From NCBI GenBank assembly GCA_025890175.1, contig JANPYM010000003.1:1027795-1091794 (forward strand): a stretch of 64,000 nt of DNA, in the 5' to 3' direction. This stretch comes from Ciborinia camelliae. Lineage: Eukaryota; Ascomycota; Leotiomycetes; Helotiales; Sclerotiniaceae. Position 1 is the stretch's first letter. The number at the start of each line of letters is the position of its first letter. The translations under genes were made by a program, and so were the position numbers. The notes under the pieces were generated by a model. That model worked only from the letters and a program-made list of their open reading frames with translations. It ran no database searches and was not told where the DNA came from. Shown piece by piece: positions 1-9,800 of this stretch.

Positions 1-148
1 CGATCAGTATTCCAGGGGAAAACACAAGTAGGCAATTTTTTCTTTTCTTTTCAAATATCTAGACTTCCTAAGTGTACGGGAGATACCTATTAGCAAAATA
101 CGATTACCTGCAAAAACAAACCGAAGGCATCCTCAGTATGCAAGAGAT

Positions 149-1513
149 ATGAGCACAATACGATTACCTACAAAATTAAACAGAAAGCATGCCTATCTTC
201 TTGGAATTCTCCTATCATTACCAATCTGTTTCTTTATCGTCTTCATCAGCTCATATGATTTCTCCACACATATCATCCTAGAAGATTTCTTGAGGAACAC
301 ACCCACGAGTCACTCCTTCAAAACAAGCGACACTCACGATATTTTTGATTTCCCACCCCTCGAATCCCGTGCCATTCAAGCCGTATGCAGAACCACACAC
401 TGGAATCCCGAAATCGTATTCACATGCGACAATTCATATGGCGGGGTGGGCAACATCCGCAATTCGATACTCAATTGTGTGCGGTATGCGATATCTGCAG
501 GCGGCAGTCTGATCATGCCACGAATCATGGTGCGGAGCCCGAAAGATATATCGAAGCTGCGGACGGGGGAAAGGGCCGGCTTGGATTACATGTTCGACGT
601 GCAGCATTTTATCGATTCGCTTCGGCTTTCTTGTCCGGAGTTGCTGCTCTATCGCTATGTCGATGAGGTTCCGAATCGAGCGCGCGGAAGTGGTCCGATT
701 GCTCTATTGCCCGAAAGTTTGGTGTCTGAAGAGATTCCGAAGACGGGGTTGGAACATCCGGAGGCGTGGAGGGAACAGTTTTTTGGATGGATGGAGGGGT
801 GGACGAGCTTTGGAACGCCGCCGACGATGGAGACGCCGGTTTTGATTGATCTGGGGAGATCGTATCTTCAGTATCCGATATATTCCGATGGGGAAGAAAT
901 GGCACTTGCTTTTGGGGGGATATTGAAATTCAGAGAGGATGTGAGGATTCTCGCGACGACTGTCCTTCGGAATTTGTTATCCACATACAACATATCTCGA
1001 GATATCTCGCAGCCCATCCTCCCGAATACATTTTTCGGAGCACATCTAAGAACCGAGATCGATGCCGTGAAAGCCTGGCCGGCCAAAGATTGGATTTATC
1101 AACGCTATGAAGTACAATCGAAACGATACCTAAAGAAACTAGTAGATACCAACCTCACATTAATATACGTCGCATCGGGAAACCAAACGGAAATTGCCAG
1201 ATTCTCGCGCGATGCGGCGGCATATGATCTCACGACCAAATTCATGTTACTGGATGTCGAAGATCGGGAATATCTGAAAACGTTGGCGTGGGATCAACAA
1301 GCACTGGTAGATTTCCTCGTCATGATGAAGAGCTCGAGTTTTGTCGGGATAGGCCATTCGAGTTTTGCGTGGAATGTTGCGTTGAAGAGACATGCGTTTT
1401 CGAAGAGGAAGAGGGGATATTTGGATGGGCCGCAGTTGTTGAGTGATGAGTTGAGTCAGATTTATGGGATTCCTCATATGTATCCCGAATATGCGGCTTG
1501 TTTGTGGCCTTGA
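149..1513 (+). CDS. O-fucosyltransferase-like type II membrane protein, 454 aa
   Basis: Intronless ORF starting at an ATG. Residues about 15-38 form a hydrophobic segment after a short basic N-terminus, suggesting a signal anchor with the rest luminal. Around residues 295-305 it reads GAHLRTEID, which resembles the H-x-R-x-E-x-D nucleotide-sugar motif of GDP-fucose O-fucosyltransferase-like folds. A central GGVGNIRNSILNCVRYA segment is glycine/asparagine-rich like the N-terminal loop of that fold, and FVGIGHSSFAWNVALKR near the C-terminus resembles the conserved late SxF region. In fungi such proteins are usually annotated only as 'O-FucT-like' or 'alternative oxidase-like' hypotheticals; donor and acceptor are unknown. 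Base composition is normal for the genes here, with no premature stops. The Golgi/ER glycosyltransferase role is inference from the motif and topology. Confidence 0.75.
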   Translation: MSTIRLPTKLNRKHAYLLGILLSLPICFFIVFISSYDFSTHIILEDFLRNTPTSHSFKTSDTHDIFDFPPLESRAIQAVCRTTHWNPEIVFTCDNSYGGVGNIRNSILNCVRYAISAGGSLIMPRIMVRSPKDISKLRTGERAGLDYMFDVQHFIDSLRLSCPELLLYRYVDEVPNRARGSGPIALLPESLVSEEIPKTGLEHPEAWREQFFGWMEGWTSFGTPPTMETPVLIDLGRSYLQYPIYSDGEEMALAFGGILKFREDVRILATTVLRNLLSTYNISRDISQPILPNTFFGAHLRTEIDAVKAWPAKDWIYQRYEVQSKRYLKKLVDTNLTLIYVASGNQTEIARFSRDAAAYDLTTKFMLLDVEDREYLKTLAWDQQALVDFLVMMKSSSFVGIGHSSFAWNVALKRHAFSKRKRGYLDGPQLLSDELSQIYGIPHMYPEYAACLWP

Positions 1514-1914
1514 TCATCATGGGAATCGGGATCCATATATACTTGGTCACTTGAAATATAATGGATGGGAAAGGGGTTTGGCATCTGAGGAATGATGATT
1601 GCTTTCTTGATGAAGATAGAGATATATATAAAGATACCTAGTAGGTATATAATTAATAGACTGATTGATAACTACCCGTTCAATTCTCTTGAAAAAGAAT
1701 TAAAAATAATCCAAAGATCTCAGTAAACAATCTCCAAATTAATAGTTACCTCAACAAGTATACCTAGACTACAAAGTCAAAATAACAAAACCATACATAA
1801 CTTAATTATTATTCAAAACCGAGTTGGAAATCCAAGTAATATGAAAAAAATTCAATGTACAACTCCATATCATGGTTCAACTTCCTCATAAATATACAAG
1901 TCATAATGGGATAC

Positions 1915-2185
1915 TAAAGGACTACGATCTGAAGAGTTTAAATGCTAGTATTTAAGCTTAATATATAAAAAAGATTTGGGGATTTGAAGACTGTGGTCTG
2001 AAGAGCGAGGGGGGATGGGGTTGGATATGTAAAGTATAGTTGAATATTAGAGAAGGATACCTAGGTTGAAGGGTTAGAAAAATAGGATCTTGATGTATAA
2101 ATAAGATTAAACATTAGAAGAATACAATCTGAAAACTTTAAATAATAGAAGTTTGATATGTGAAATAGAGTTGAATATCAAAAAA
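1915..2185. repeat. Degenerate tandem repeat, about 65-bp period, four copies
   Basis: Within the gene-free stretch 1514-2400, four diverged units of about 64-68 bp can be aligned, starting near 1918, 1986, 2053 and 2118. Recognisable pieces are an ATCTGAAGAG-type start and a TTGAATATTAGA-type end. The rest of 1514-2400 shows no gene that I can support. Confidence 0.5.
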
Positions 2186-2400
2186 AGAACATTTTCTGGA
2201 AAATTAATATACTGATCTGGTCTGGGGTTAAAATGTTTGGAGTTGGATTGAGTATTAGAAATGCAAATGAAATTCACATCATGAAGTAACAGTAAAAGAT
2301 GCACGTGTACATAGGTATATATGGATGGGAAAATCGTAATATTTGAAGCTATAACGTGTAAAGCTATCCAAACAAAACGAATGCCAAAAGCCATCGGTAT

Positions 2401-2660
2401 GTAGATAAAATGAGTGTAACGGTCGCAAATCGCCTATTTGTCAACCCAGATGCACCCCCCTTCCTTGCGAAGCCCCATACTGAAAACCAACGATGTGTAG
2501 ATATAATGAGTGTAACGGTCGGAGATGCCTATTCCCCTCCCTTGTGTGTGAAGCGCCATACTGAAAACCAACGATGTGTAGATATAATGAGTGTAACGGT
2601 CGGAGATGCCTATTCCCCTCCCTTGTGTGTGAAGCGCCAAGCTGAAAACCTTCCAGAGAC
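2401..2660. repeat. Tandem minisatellite, 81-96-bp units, three copies
   Basis: The string gtagata-aatgagtgtaacgg recurs at 2401, 2497 and 2578. The second and third units are nearly identical over 81 bp (only the last few bases differ) and the first is diverged and spaced by 96 bp. Since 81 and 96 are multiples of three, open frames run through on both strands: a 128-codon frame from 2410 to 2796 on + and a shorter one on -. The + frame starts with ATG and codes for a repeated SVTVGDAYSPP segment, but the nearly identical units and frames on both strands make a protein doubtful. Confidence 0.7.
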
Positions 2661-2808
2661 CTGCAAGCCCAATCTTGCAATCTATCCTAACCCAATCCAA
2701 GGATGTAAAAACGAATGTGGATGTCGCAGAGCGTGGATGGTGAGCAAAACGGTTTGTCGTGCATGTAATGCATCCTCCAAGGCACCAACGACCTAGTTGC
2801 CCCTGAAA

Positions 2809-3288
2809 TTATGAACTTCCTTCGGCTGCCGGCTTAAAGTCCGGATTGGCCTCACCAAGTTCGTGGTACTTATATCTTTCGTCTTCCAATCCCGGGTGTT
2901 GTGAATCTTTCCATTCTTGATATTTAGAACAATCTTCCGCGGCGTCCGCACCAAGACTAACATTGACATGATCATCTTCTGTTGGAAACACAATTTGACG
3001 AGGATCCCAGCTCGGTTCTGTTACAACTCGGAGCCTGTACGCAAGAATGGACAAATGTTGAACAACCTCCCGAGTGTTATTGTGAACTGTGACCCAAAGC
3101 CATTCATCACTTTTTCCATCGTTCTTTTCCTTCTTTCTTTTTTCAATTTTCCAATCTGGAGGTACTGCACCTTCTTGAATTTCTATAAGTTCCTCACGAT
3201 CTTCAGCAAGTTCTTGGGGTCCTTGGCGTCCTTCAATTTTCCGAATTTCTTCTGCAAGGTATTCCATGTATTCTCGGATGCTGATCAT
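2809..3288 (-). CDS. Hypothetical protein, 159 aa, charged
   Basis: ATG-started ORF with biased, protein-like composition: an N-terminal acidic helix (EYMEYLAEEIRKIEG), a K/E-rich linker, a core with DEWLWVTVHNNTREVVQHL, and an acidic C-terminus. I do not recognise a family. No signal peptide or membrane segment is visible. It may be a single-exon gene or the remaining exon of a longer one; I saw no convincing splice sites at either end. It lies next to minisatellites on both sides, so decay of a once larger gene is possible. Confidence 0.5.
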   Translation of the reverse strand: MISIREYMEYLAEEIRKIEGRQGPQELAEDREELIEIQEGAVPPDWKIEKRKKEKNDGKSDEWLWVTVHNNTREVVQHLSILAYRLRVVTEPSWDPRQIVFPTEDDHVNVSLGADAAEDCSKYQEWKDSQHPGLEDERYKYHELGEANPDFKPAAEGSS

Positions 3289-3336
3289 TTTTGTGTATGG
3301 GTGTCTTTGAGTTAGACAATGAGGGTACTGTTTTCG

Positions 3337-3831
3337 TTAGTTTCTCAAGACTGTCGATGATGGAGATTGGAGTAGTTGATGATGCATACCTTTAGATAGA
3401 ATGGAGGCTGTGTTTGCCGGATGGGGATGAGTACGAGAAGGATAAAGTGGACTGGAGTGAAATAGACGAAGATAGGAATGTCGAGGGATTTTTAAGGTAG
3501 GTGTTGTGTTATGGTGATAATAGATGATGCGATGTGATGTGAATATGAATGTATGCGGATAGATGGCGTAGGATGGATGGTGTAGATGGTGTAGATGGTG
3601 GTAAATAGTGTCAGGTAGATTTTGAAGGTAGATGGTGAAGGTAGAGATGGTGATGGTAGACGTTGAAGGGTGTAGATGTTGGTAGATGTATGTGGATATG
3701 AGTAGATGGAGAGTATTTGCGAGGAACTTGGTATTTGGAAATGTAATTTTTATTGTTTGAGTAGGAGTTTGAGTTCGAGTGTGAGATGTTGTGGTTGATG
3801 GAAAGAAAAGGTAGACCCAAGGGGGGAACAC
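3337..3831. repeat. Low-complexity GTAGATGGT-type region
   Basis: The + strand is rich in imperfect repeats of gtagatggt and gtagatg (clearest at 3540-3720) and poor in C. The long open frames on the minus strand are Thr/Ser/His/Pro-rich translations of this simple sequence and are not supported as genes. Confidence 0.6.
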
Positions 3832-3848
3832 TCGAACTATTTATTCAC

Positions 3849-4075
3849 AAATGGTGAGGCTTCCAAGGCATCGATAATGATGGAAAAATCCAAATCACAG
3901 TCATTGGCAAGAGGAAACGTGTTGAATACGATTATATGTTCCGTGAATAATAGGATTTAGACAGAGAATGGACTCATCAGTGGTGGATAATTCAGTAATG
4001 AGGCTTCCAAGTCATCGAAAGTAATAATAGATTTCGAAATAACAGTCACTTGCGAGGCTGTCTGTGTTGAACATA
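3849..4075. repeat. Diverged 144-bp tandem duplication
   Basis: The string gaggcttccaag begins at 3856 and again at 4000, and the similarity continues for 60-100 bp (catcga-a-taatgat..., then aa-tcacagtca-tg, then tgttgaa...). Differences are a mix of transitions and small indels, so it is old. Confidence 0.55.
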
Positions 4076-4420
4076 ACTAAATATTCAATAAATGAAATGA
4101 CGTGGGCAGCAAAGGGAGTCACTTGCGGCGCAAAGTGCCGTGGAAACATGCAAATGCGATGATCAAGAGTCCTTACACCGCAAAGAATAAAGATTGTGGT
4201 GCATATCGATCTATGGAAATCTCCCTTGGAAATCTCGCGTTTGCGGTTTGCGATGAAGCATAATGTCTGCCCCTTTCATCGATATAGATACAAAAGAGAG
4301 GTCGTCGTTCCTGATTTTCACACCATACTTCTAATCTTCCTCACTATTATCGGAATACCATAACTTGTACCCAGAATCCATAAAGCCATCTGAAGACTTC
4401 CTAGCAACGACCATCTACTA

Positions 4421-5890
4421 ATGGGCATGCGCCGATTTCGACAGAAATTCCAGAGAAAGAAACTTCATCATCGGTAACAACCACGTCGAACCAGTGCTAG
4501 GGTAAGTAATCCGACTCCTTGAGCACCCTGCCGTTTCTTTTTCTCCTCAACTACTTTATACCTATAATTTCTTGTATATATATTCTACATATTTATTGTT
4601 GATGAATTTGAGGGTTAACAACAATAAGTTTTGCAGAATGATTCAACAGGAATACTCATCAAAGATTCCACCATCCGGAAACTTGGGTAAACTCCTACTC
4701 TAGTAATCAGCCATGCCGAGTCGAGCATCATTTATCTCCTCAGAGAGGAATACAAAGACACCATAGAAGAGATTCAATCACTCTTGGATACGACTCCACA
4801 CACTTTGAAAGAAAAAAATAGACGTGACGTTAGACTTGGGAGGTCACAGGCGCGATTTGATTCTCTGTTGGACACGAAATGAGAAACCCCTCACTATCCC
4901 AGCTAATATTTTCAAACCGAAGAAGCCCACTATGACGATGGCATTGATGACTGCAGTTAAGGATACTATTCGAGTATTTAAAGTGGTCGAAGCAGTTCTC
5001 GATTAAATTAACACCCCAAGGCCGAAGGAGTTTAATGGGGCATAATTGAAGGGATCCCTTTCCAATATCAGAAAACTCCTGTGACAAGGGTAAAAGGGCT
5101 TAGAAGGGTATTCAATTTAGCTAATAATTTTTTAAAATTCCTAAGAACTTTAGATTTCCAATTTACTTTTTTAAAAAAAAATATTTAAATTTATATATAA
5201 ATTTATATAATTTAATAAACAAAATACTTTTATTTATAAATATTAATTAAAATATTATTTTACATAACAATCCCATTCTTTATATTTCTATCCCACACTC
5301 CATACTATATTTCCTGTGATTATATAATATTCCTATGTGACAACTCCTATGGGAAAGCTTTGATCTTCTTGTTCAGGCCGAGCAAAACCAAATTCAACAG
5401 GGCAAGTAAAAGCTTGAATTGCTTAAGAAACGAGATTGGGCCCAGCTTCAAGTCGAGTTGGCGAGACGAAACAAGGACAAGCGGGCGGAGTTGATTGAGA
5501 AAGTGCTTAATTGTAATGGAGCATATGTACCACCAAGGACACATGTGACTGTGCTGTGATGAGACTCAGCAGCAAAAACTCTCGAGAAGTTCACTTGTGT
5601 CGTGTTGAGTACTGTTTAGCCAGTGACAATTTCTGGAAAGAGGGAAGAAAGTCAAACGATAAGACTATGGAGAAAGTTAGAGGAAAGAAGTAGTAAGGAT
5701 TGGTAGACGGCTGAGAGGTTTGATGCATATCGTTCGTTACCTGCACTACCTAGGCGCACCACGGAAGATGAAATCGCAAAATCTGAGGCAGGAACTGTTA
5801 GGATGAAGTGGTTATATGGCAATGAAGATGTAGCATGCATCAGAAAGACAGAAGTCATTCGAGGGCAATCTTTTCAATCAATGAAATCAT
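4421..5890 (+). pseudogene. Decayed protein-coding gene with multiple in-frame stops
   Basis: Protein-like translation runs through a series of stop codons. A first block (about 4421-4500) is Ser/Thr-rich (PISTEIPEKETSSSVTTT) and ends at a consensus donor ggtaagt; tttgcag near 4636 is a matching acceptor. A second block from about 4712 reads IIYLLREEYKDTIEEIQSLL and continues past TGA and TAA stops to about 4990. After an AT-rich interruption, a third block from 5341 to 5890 stays in one frame through five interruption sites (TAA, TGA-TGA, TAG, TAG, then TGA), with segments such as KLELLKKRDWAQLQVELARR and YRSLPALPRRTTEDEIAKSE. Stops sit where CAA, CAG or CGA codons would be expected, as C-to-T decay produces. 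The family is not recognised; the third block looks like a helical, charged protein. Confidence 0.6.
5100..5340. other. AT-rich block interrupting the pseudogene
   Basis: About 240 bp far richer in A+T than its flanks, between two coding-like pseudogene blocks in different frames. It could be a degenerate insertion or an RIP-like patch. I found no terminal repeats or target duplication. Confidence 0.4.
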
Positions 5891-6053
5891 GATTTCATGA
5901 AGTTGTGGAATAAAAAGATGGCTGTGTCGCGGTGATGATAAGTTGACTTTGACGGACAAATACCTAAGGGAGGTATTCAGTATGAGAAGTGATTAAGATT
6001 TGTAGCCCTACTCGAGTAGTAGGGAAGTAAACATTCGAAGTTATTTTACGAAG

Positions 6054-6083
6054 TTGTAAGTTGTAAGTTGTAAGTTGTAACTG
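6054..6083. repeat. (AAGTTGT)n microsatellite
   Basis: About four tandem copies of a 7-bp unit (gaagttgt-aagttgt...) upstream of the ABC transporter. Confidence 0.8.
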
Positions 6084-6179
6084 TCAAGGAATTTGATATT
6101 TGGTAGTACAAAGTGGCTGGTTGTGGCGAGTGTGGTGGTATGGTGTGGCGCACCGTTTCCTCAATTAAAACCATTGTTG

Positions 6180-6853
6180 ATTGGACAATAATATTCAGAT
6201 CATTTCACTTCATCTGCCCACCTGCCCACCTTTTTCTCGAACCTTGGCGAAAGAAGGTTTTTTGATCTTTCACCTATCATCGAGAAGAGGCCCCATTGCT
6301 TTTTCTTCGGAGTGGAGTCCTTCCGTATTTATCAACTCCGGGACGGCGGGACGGGACGGACCCGCTTTCTTACCCGCTTTCTTACCGTTAACCTTACTCA
6401 AGCTATCAATCACTCACGTGCAATCACTATGGGAGATTTTCATGGAGCCGGACATTTCAATGTTTTCTTTTTCGCGGTCTGGCTTCCTATCTGATACGTA
6501 CCCTAGTAGGTACTCGTACCTCTTCTGTTTTGCTTCTGTCTTCCTGTTTGTACCGTATTACATTAATCTACATACCATCTCATCTACCTTGACCGTGATT
6601 ATCACCTGCATGCATCTCACTCAACGCAGCCTTCATTCAGCCTTGCTTTGGACTTTTTTTGGCCTTATACGATTGACGAAGGACGAGACCACCCACATTC
6701 TTTCGACGGCGATGATATAAAGTCACTTTCCCTACCCTTCTCCATAATACCGTACGAATCAATATACCTTTACAGCGCATTATCATACACACGCAGGCAT
6801 GTGCTGGGGTATATCTATCTAATTTCTCGACAAAAAAGGCTCTCATCTCCAAT
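6180..6853 (+). promoter_or_regulatory. Upstream/leader region of the ABC transporter
   Basis: Pyrimidine-rich DNA with a short direct repeat (ctttcttacccgctttcttacc, 6363-6384) and a TATA-like gatgatataaag about 135 bp before the ATG. Long frames here start with TTG or lack protein-like composition. Promoter assignment is from position only. Confidence 0.4.
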
Positions 6854-9800
6854 ATGGGATTGTCCCGCCAGATCCGAACCTTGACGCGAAAGAACATTCT
6901 CATTGCTCTCAATCGCCATGCCTTTAGCACATGTATACGTGCATTTGTCCTTCCAGTGGCGTTGATCATATTCCTTAGTTATGCCAGAAATCTATTCATC
7001 CCTCCTTCGACGTACGGTATCGGCTCGAGCCACACTATTCGATCCTTAGCAGAAGGACTCAATGCAGCGACAGGCGGAAGAAATACTTTGGCATTTGTGA
7101 ATAATGGTTTGACGGGGGGAGATATTGATGATGTCATTGCTGGACTGACCTTGCAGGCCGAGGCAGTTGGGGCAAAGGTGCAACGTTTGACGACTGAGGC
7201 TGAACTACTAGATGTCTGCAAAAGTAGTCTAAGGGGAGCAACATCCTGTTATGGAGCCATTGTTTTTCAATCTTCGCCATCAGAAGGAACAGGAGGAATA
7301 TGGAACTACACCATGCGAGCGGATGGTGCATTTGGCACGAAGATTGATGTTACAAAAGATACAAACGATGCCGAGCTTTTTCTCTTGCCGCTACAGCGGG
7401 CTGTTGATTTTGCAATCGCCTCGAGGAATACTACAATCGATCAGAATGCTTTACCCACCATCGTTCACGAATATCCATATACTAGTCAGACCCAGAAGCA
7501 ACGCGAGACGGCAATTCGAACAAATTATCAAACCGCTATTATCAACATACTTGGTGTTGCTTTCTTGATTGGTATGGTTGGAGTTACATATCATCTGACT
7601 GGATTCATTGCTTCCGAGCGGGAACTTGGAATGTCACAACTTTTAGAAGCTATGATGCCCAATTTACGAAGATGGGAGCCTCAAGTAGCTAGGATTCTTT
7701 CATATCATCTAGCTTTTGATATCCTCTACATACCAGGATGGATTATCATGGCTGTGGTTCTAGGGGTAGGAGTCTTTGCTCAAACTTCTATGGCCATTGT
7801 CATCATTTATCATGTTCTGGCTGGTCTTTCTCTCACATCATTCTCCATCCTTGGTGCTGCGTTTTTCAAGAAAGCTCAACTAAGTGGCATCAGTCTTGCA
7901 ATAATCACACTCCTACTTGGTGTTCTTACCCAAGTCATAGATAAAACGAACTCTGGAACTGTGGCAATTTTAAGTTTCCTTTTTGTCCCATGTAATTACG
8001 TATTCTTTCTAATTTTCATGGCTCGTTATGAAAGGCAAGATATTGGCACCAATCTTGTACGAGCCGCACCTAACAATCCTTGGCCACTGCCTGGAATTAC
8101 TTTATGGGTGTTCTTGATCATCCAAATATTCGTCTATCCAATCCTCGGGGCTTTGGTGGAACGTTATCTTTTTGGGACAGCATCTAAAGGTCGTTCAGTG
8201 GTTGGTCAAGGCTCTGAAAAGCATGCAAAATCACTTGGGCCCAACGCCTTGGAAACCGTTCGATTGCAAAATTTCACAAAGCATTACCGACCGAATTGGT
8301 TTCGGCTCAAGACTGCTGGGTTTACCAAAATCCCGAAAGCAACTGTCGTTGCTGTCAAGGATTTGAGTTTGACCGCCAGCAAAGGTCAAATCCTTGTCCT
8401 TCTGGGTGCTAATGGATCTGGAAAAAGTACCACCCTAGACGCGATCGCAGGATTAAATACCGTTACAAGTGGAAATATCACAGTTGATGGAACAGGGGGG
8501 CTGGGAATTGCTCCACAGAAAAACGTACTTTGGGATGAGCTTACAGTAGAGGAGCATATTCACATATTCAATAGTCTCAAATCCACGGGCCCACGCGACA
8601 GCAAAGCTGCTCTTAAAGAATTGATTGTAGCAATTGACTTGGACCGAAAAATCGGCGCAAAATCTAAAACTCTGTCTGGTGGTCAAAAGCGAAAGCTTCA
8701 GTTAGGAATGATGTTCACTGGTGGAAGCTCAGTGTGTTGTGTGGATGAAGTAAGTAGTGGTTTAGACCCTTTAAGTAGAAGAAAGATCTGGGATATTCTT
8801 CTGGCTGAAAGAGGTTCACGAACAATTATTTTGACAACTCATTTCCTTGACGAAGCGGACCTTCTGGCAGATCGTATTGCAATATTGTCTAAGGGCACTC
8901 TTCGAGCGGAAGGCTCTTCTGTAGAGCTGAAAGAGAAACTAGGTGGTGGTTATCGTATCAATCTTCCTAGCAGTCATGAACACAAAGCGCCTCCTCAGAT
9001 CGAGGGTATAAACCAACATGTGTCGTTTGGTCAAATAACTTACGTAGCTTCAACCTCTAAAGAAGCCGCCCAAATCATCAAGCGCCTCGAAAAGGAGAAC
9101 ATCACAGAATACCAATTATCTGGTCCTACCATCGAAGATGTATTTCTACAGTTAGCGGACGAGATTCGAGCCGAAAGAGACGAAAGTTTTAGCCTCCAAA
9201 TTTTGTCATCTGATAACGAGCAATATGGGAAAGAAAAAGAACCCGTCACAAAACTCGCAATGGTCAGCACCCACGAGCGTCCAGCACTGGAACTTTATAC
9301 GGGTCAAAACATTGGGTTCTTTCGTCAAGCCTCGGTTTTATTCAGGAAGAGGCTCACTGTTCTCCGACGAAATTACCTGCCGTATATTGCTGCTCTCCTG
9401 CTGCCGATTATTGCAGCTGGTCTTGTTACTCTTTTTCTGAAGGGGTTTAAAGGTGCTGGCTGTACACCGACAGATAGAGTCTCTGATTCTCCATCAGAAA
9501 ATCTCTTCGCTGTTGAGAAGTATGATCTTGTTATTGGGCCATCCTCGAGGTTTACCACTGAAGTAATTGCCTCCTTGTTTGAGCCTCTATTGTTTGGATT
9601 ATTTCCTACGCAAAATCAGATCCAGAATCACACTCATCTCGTTGACACTTTACCTCAATTCAATGATTACATTAATCGGAATTTTGCCAACGTTACCCCG
9701 TCAGGATTCTTCCTTGATAATAGTGGTTCACAAACCACGCTTGCGTATAAAGGAAATGGCGACATTTACAATGCTGTATGGGGCCAGAATGTCATGGATA

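Noticed and set aside
6181..6720. 179-codon open frame upstream of the ABC gene
   Set aside because: It starts at TTG, overlaps the probable promoter, and has no recognisable domain or conserved composition.
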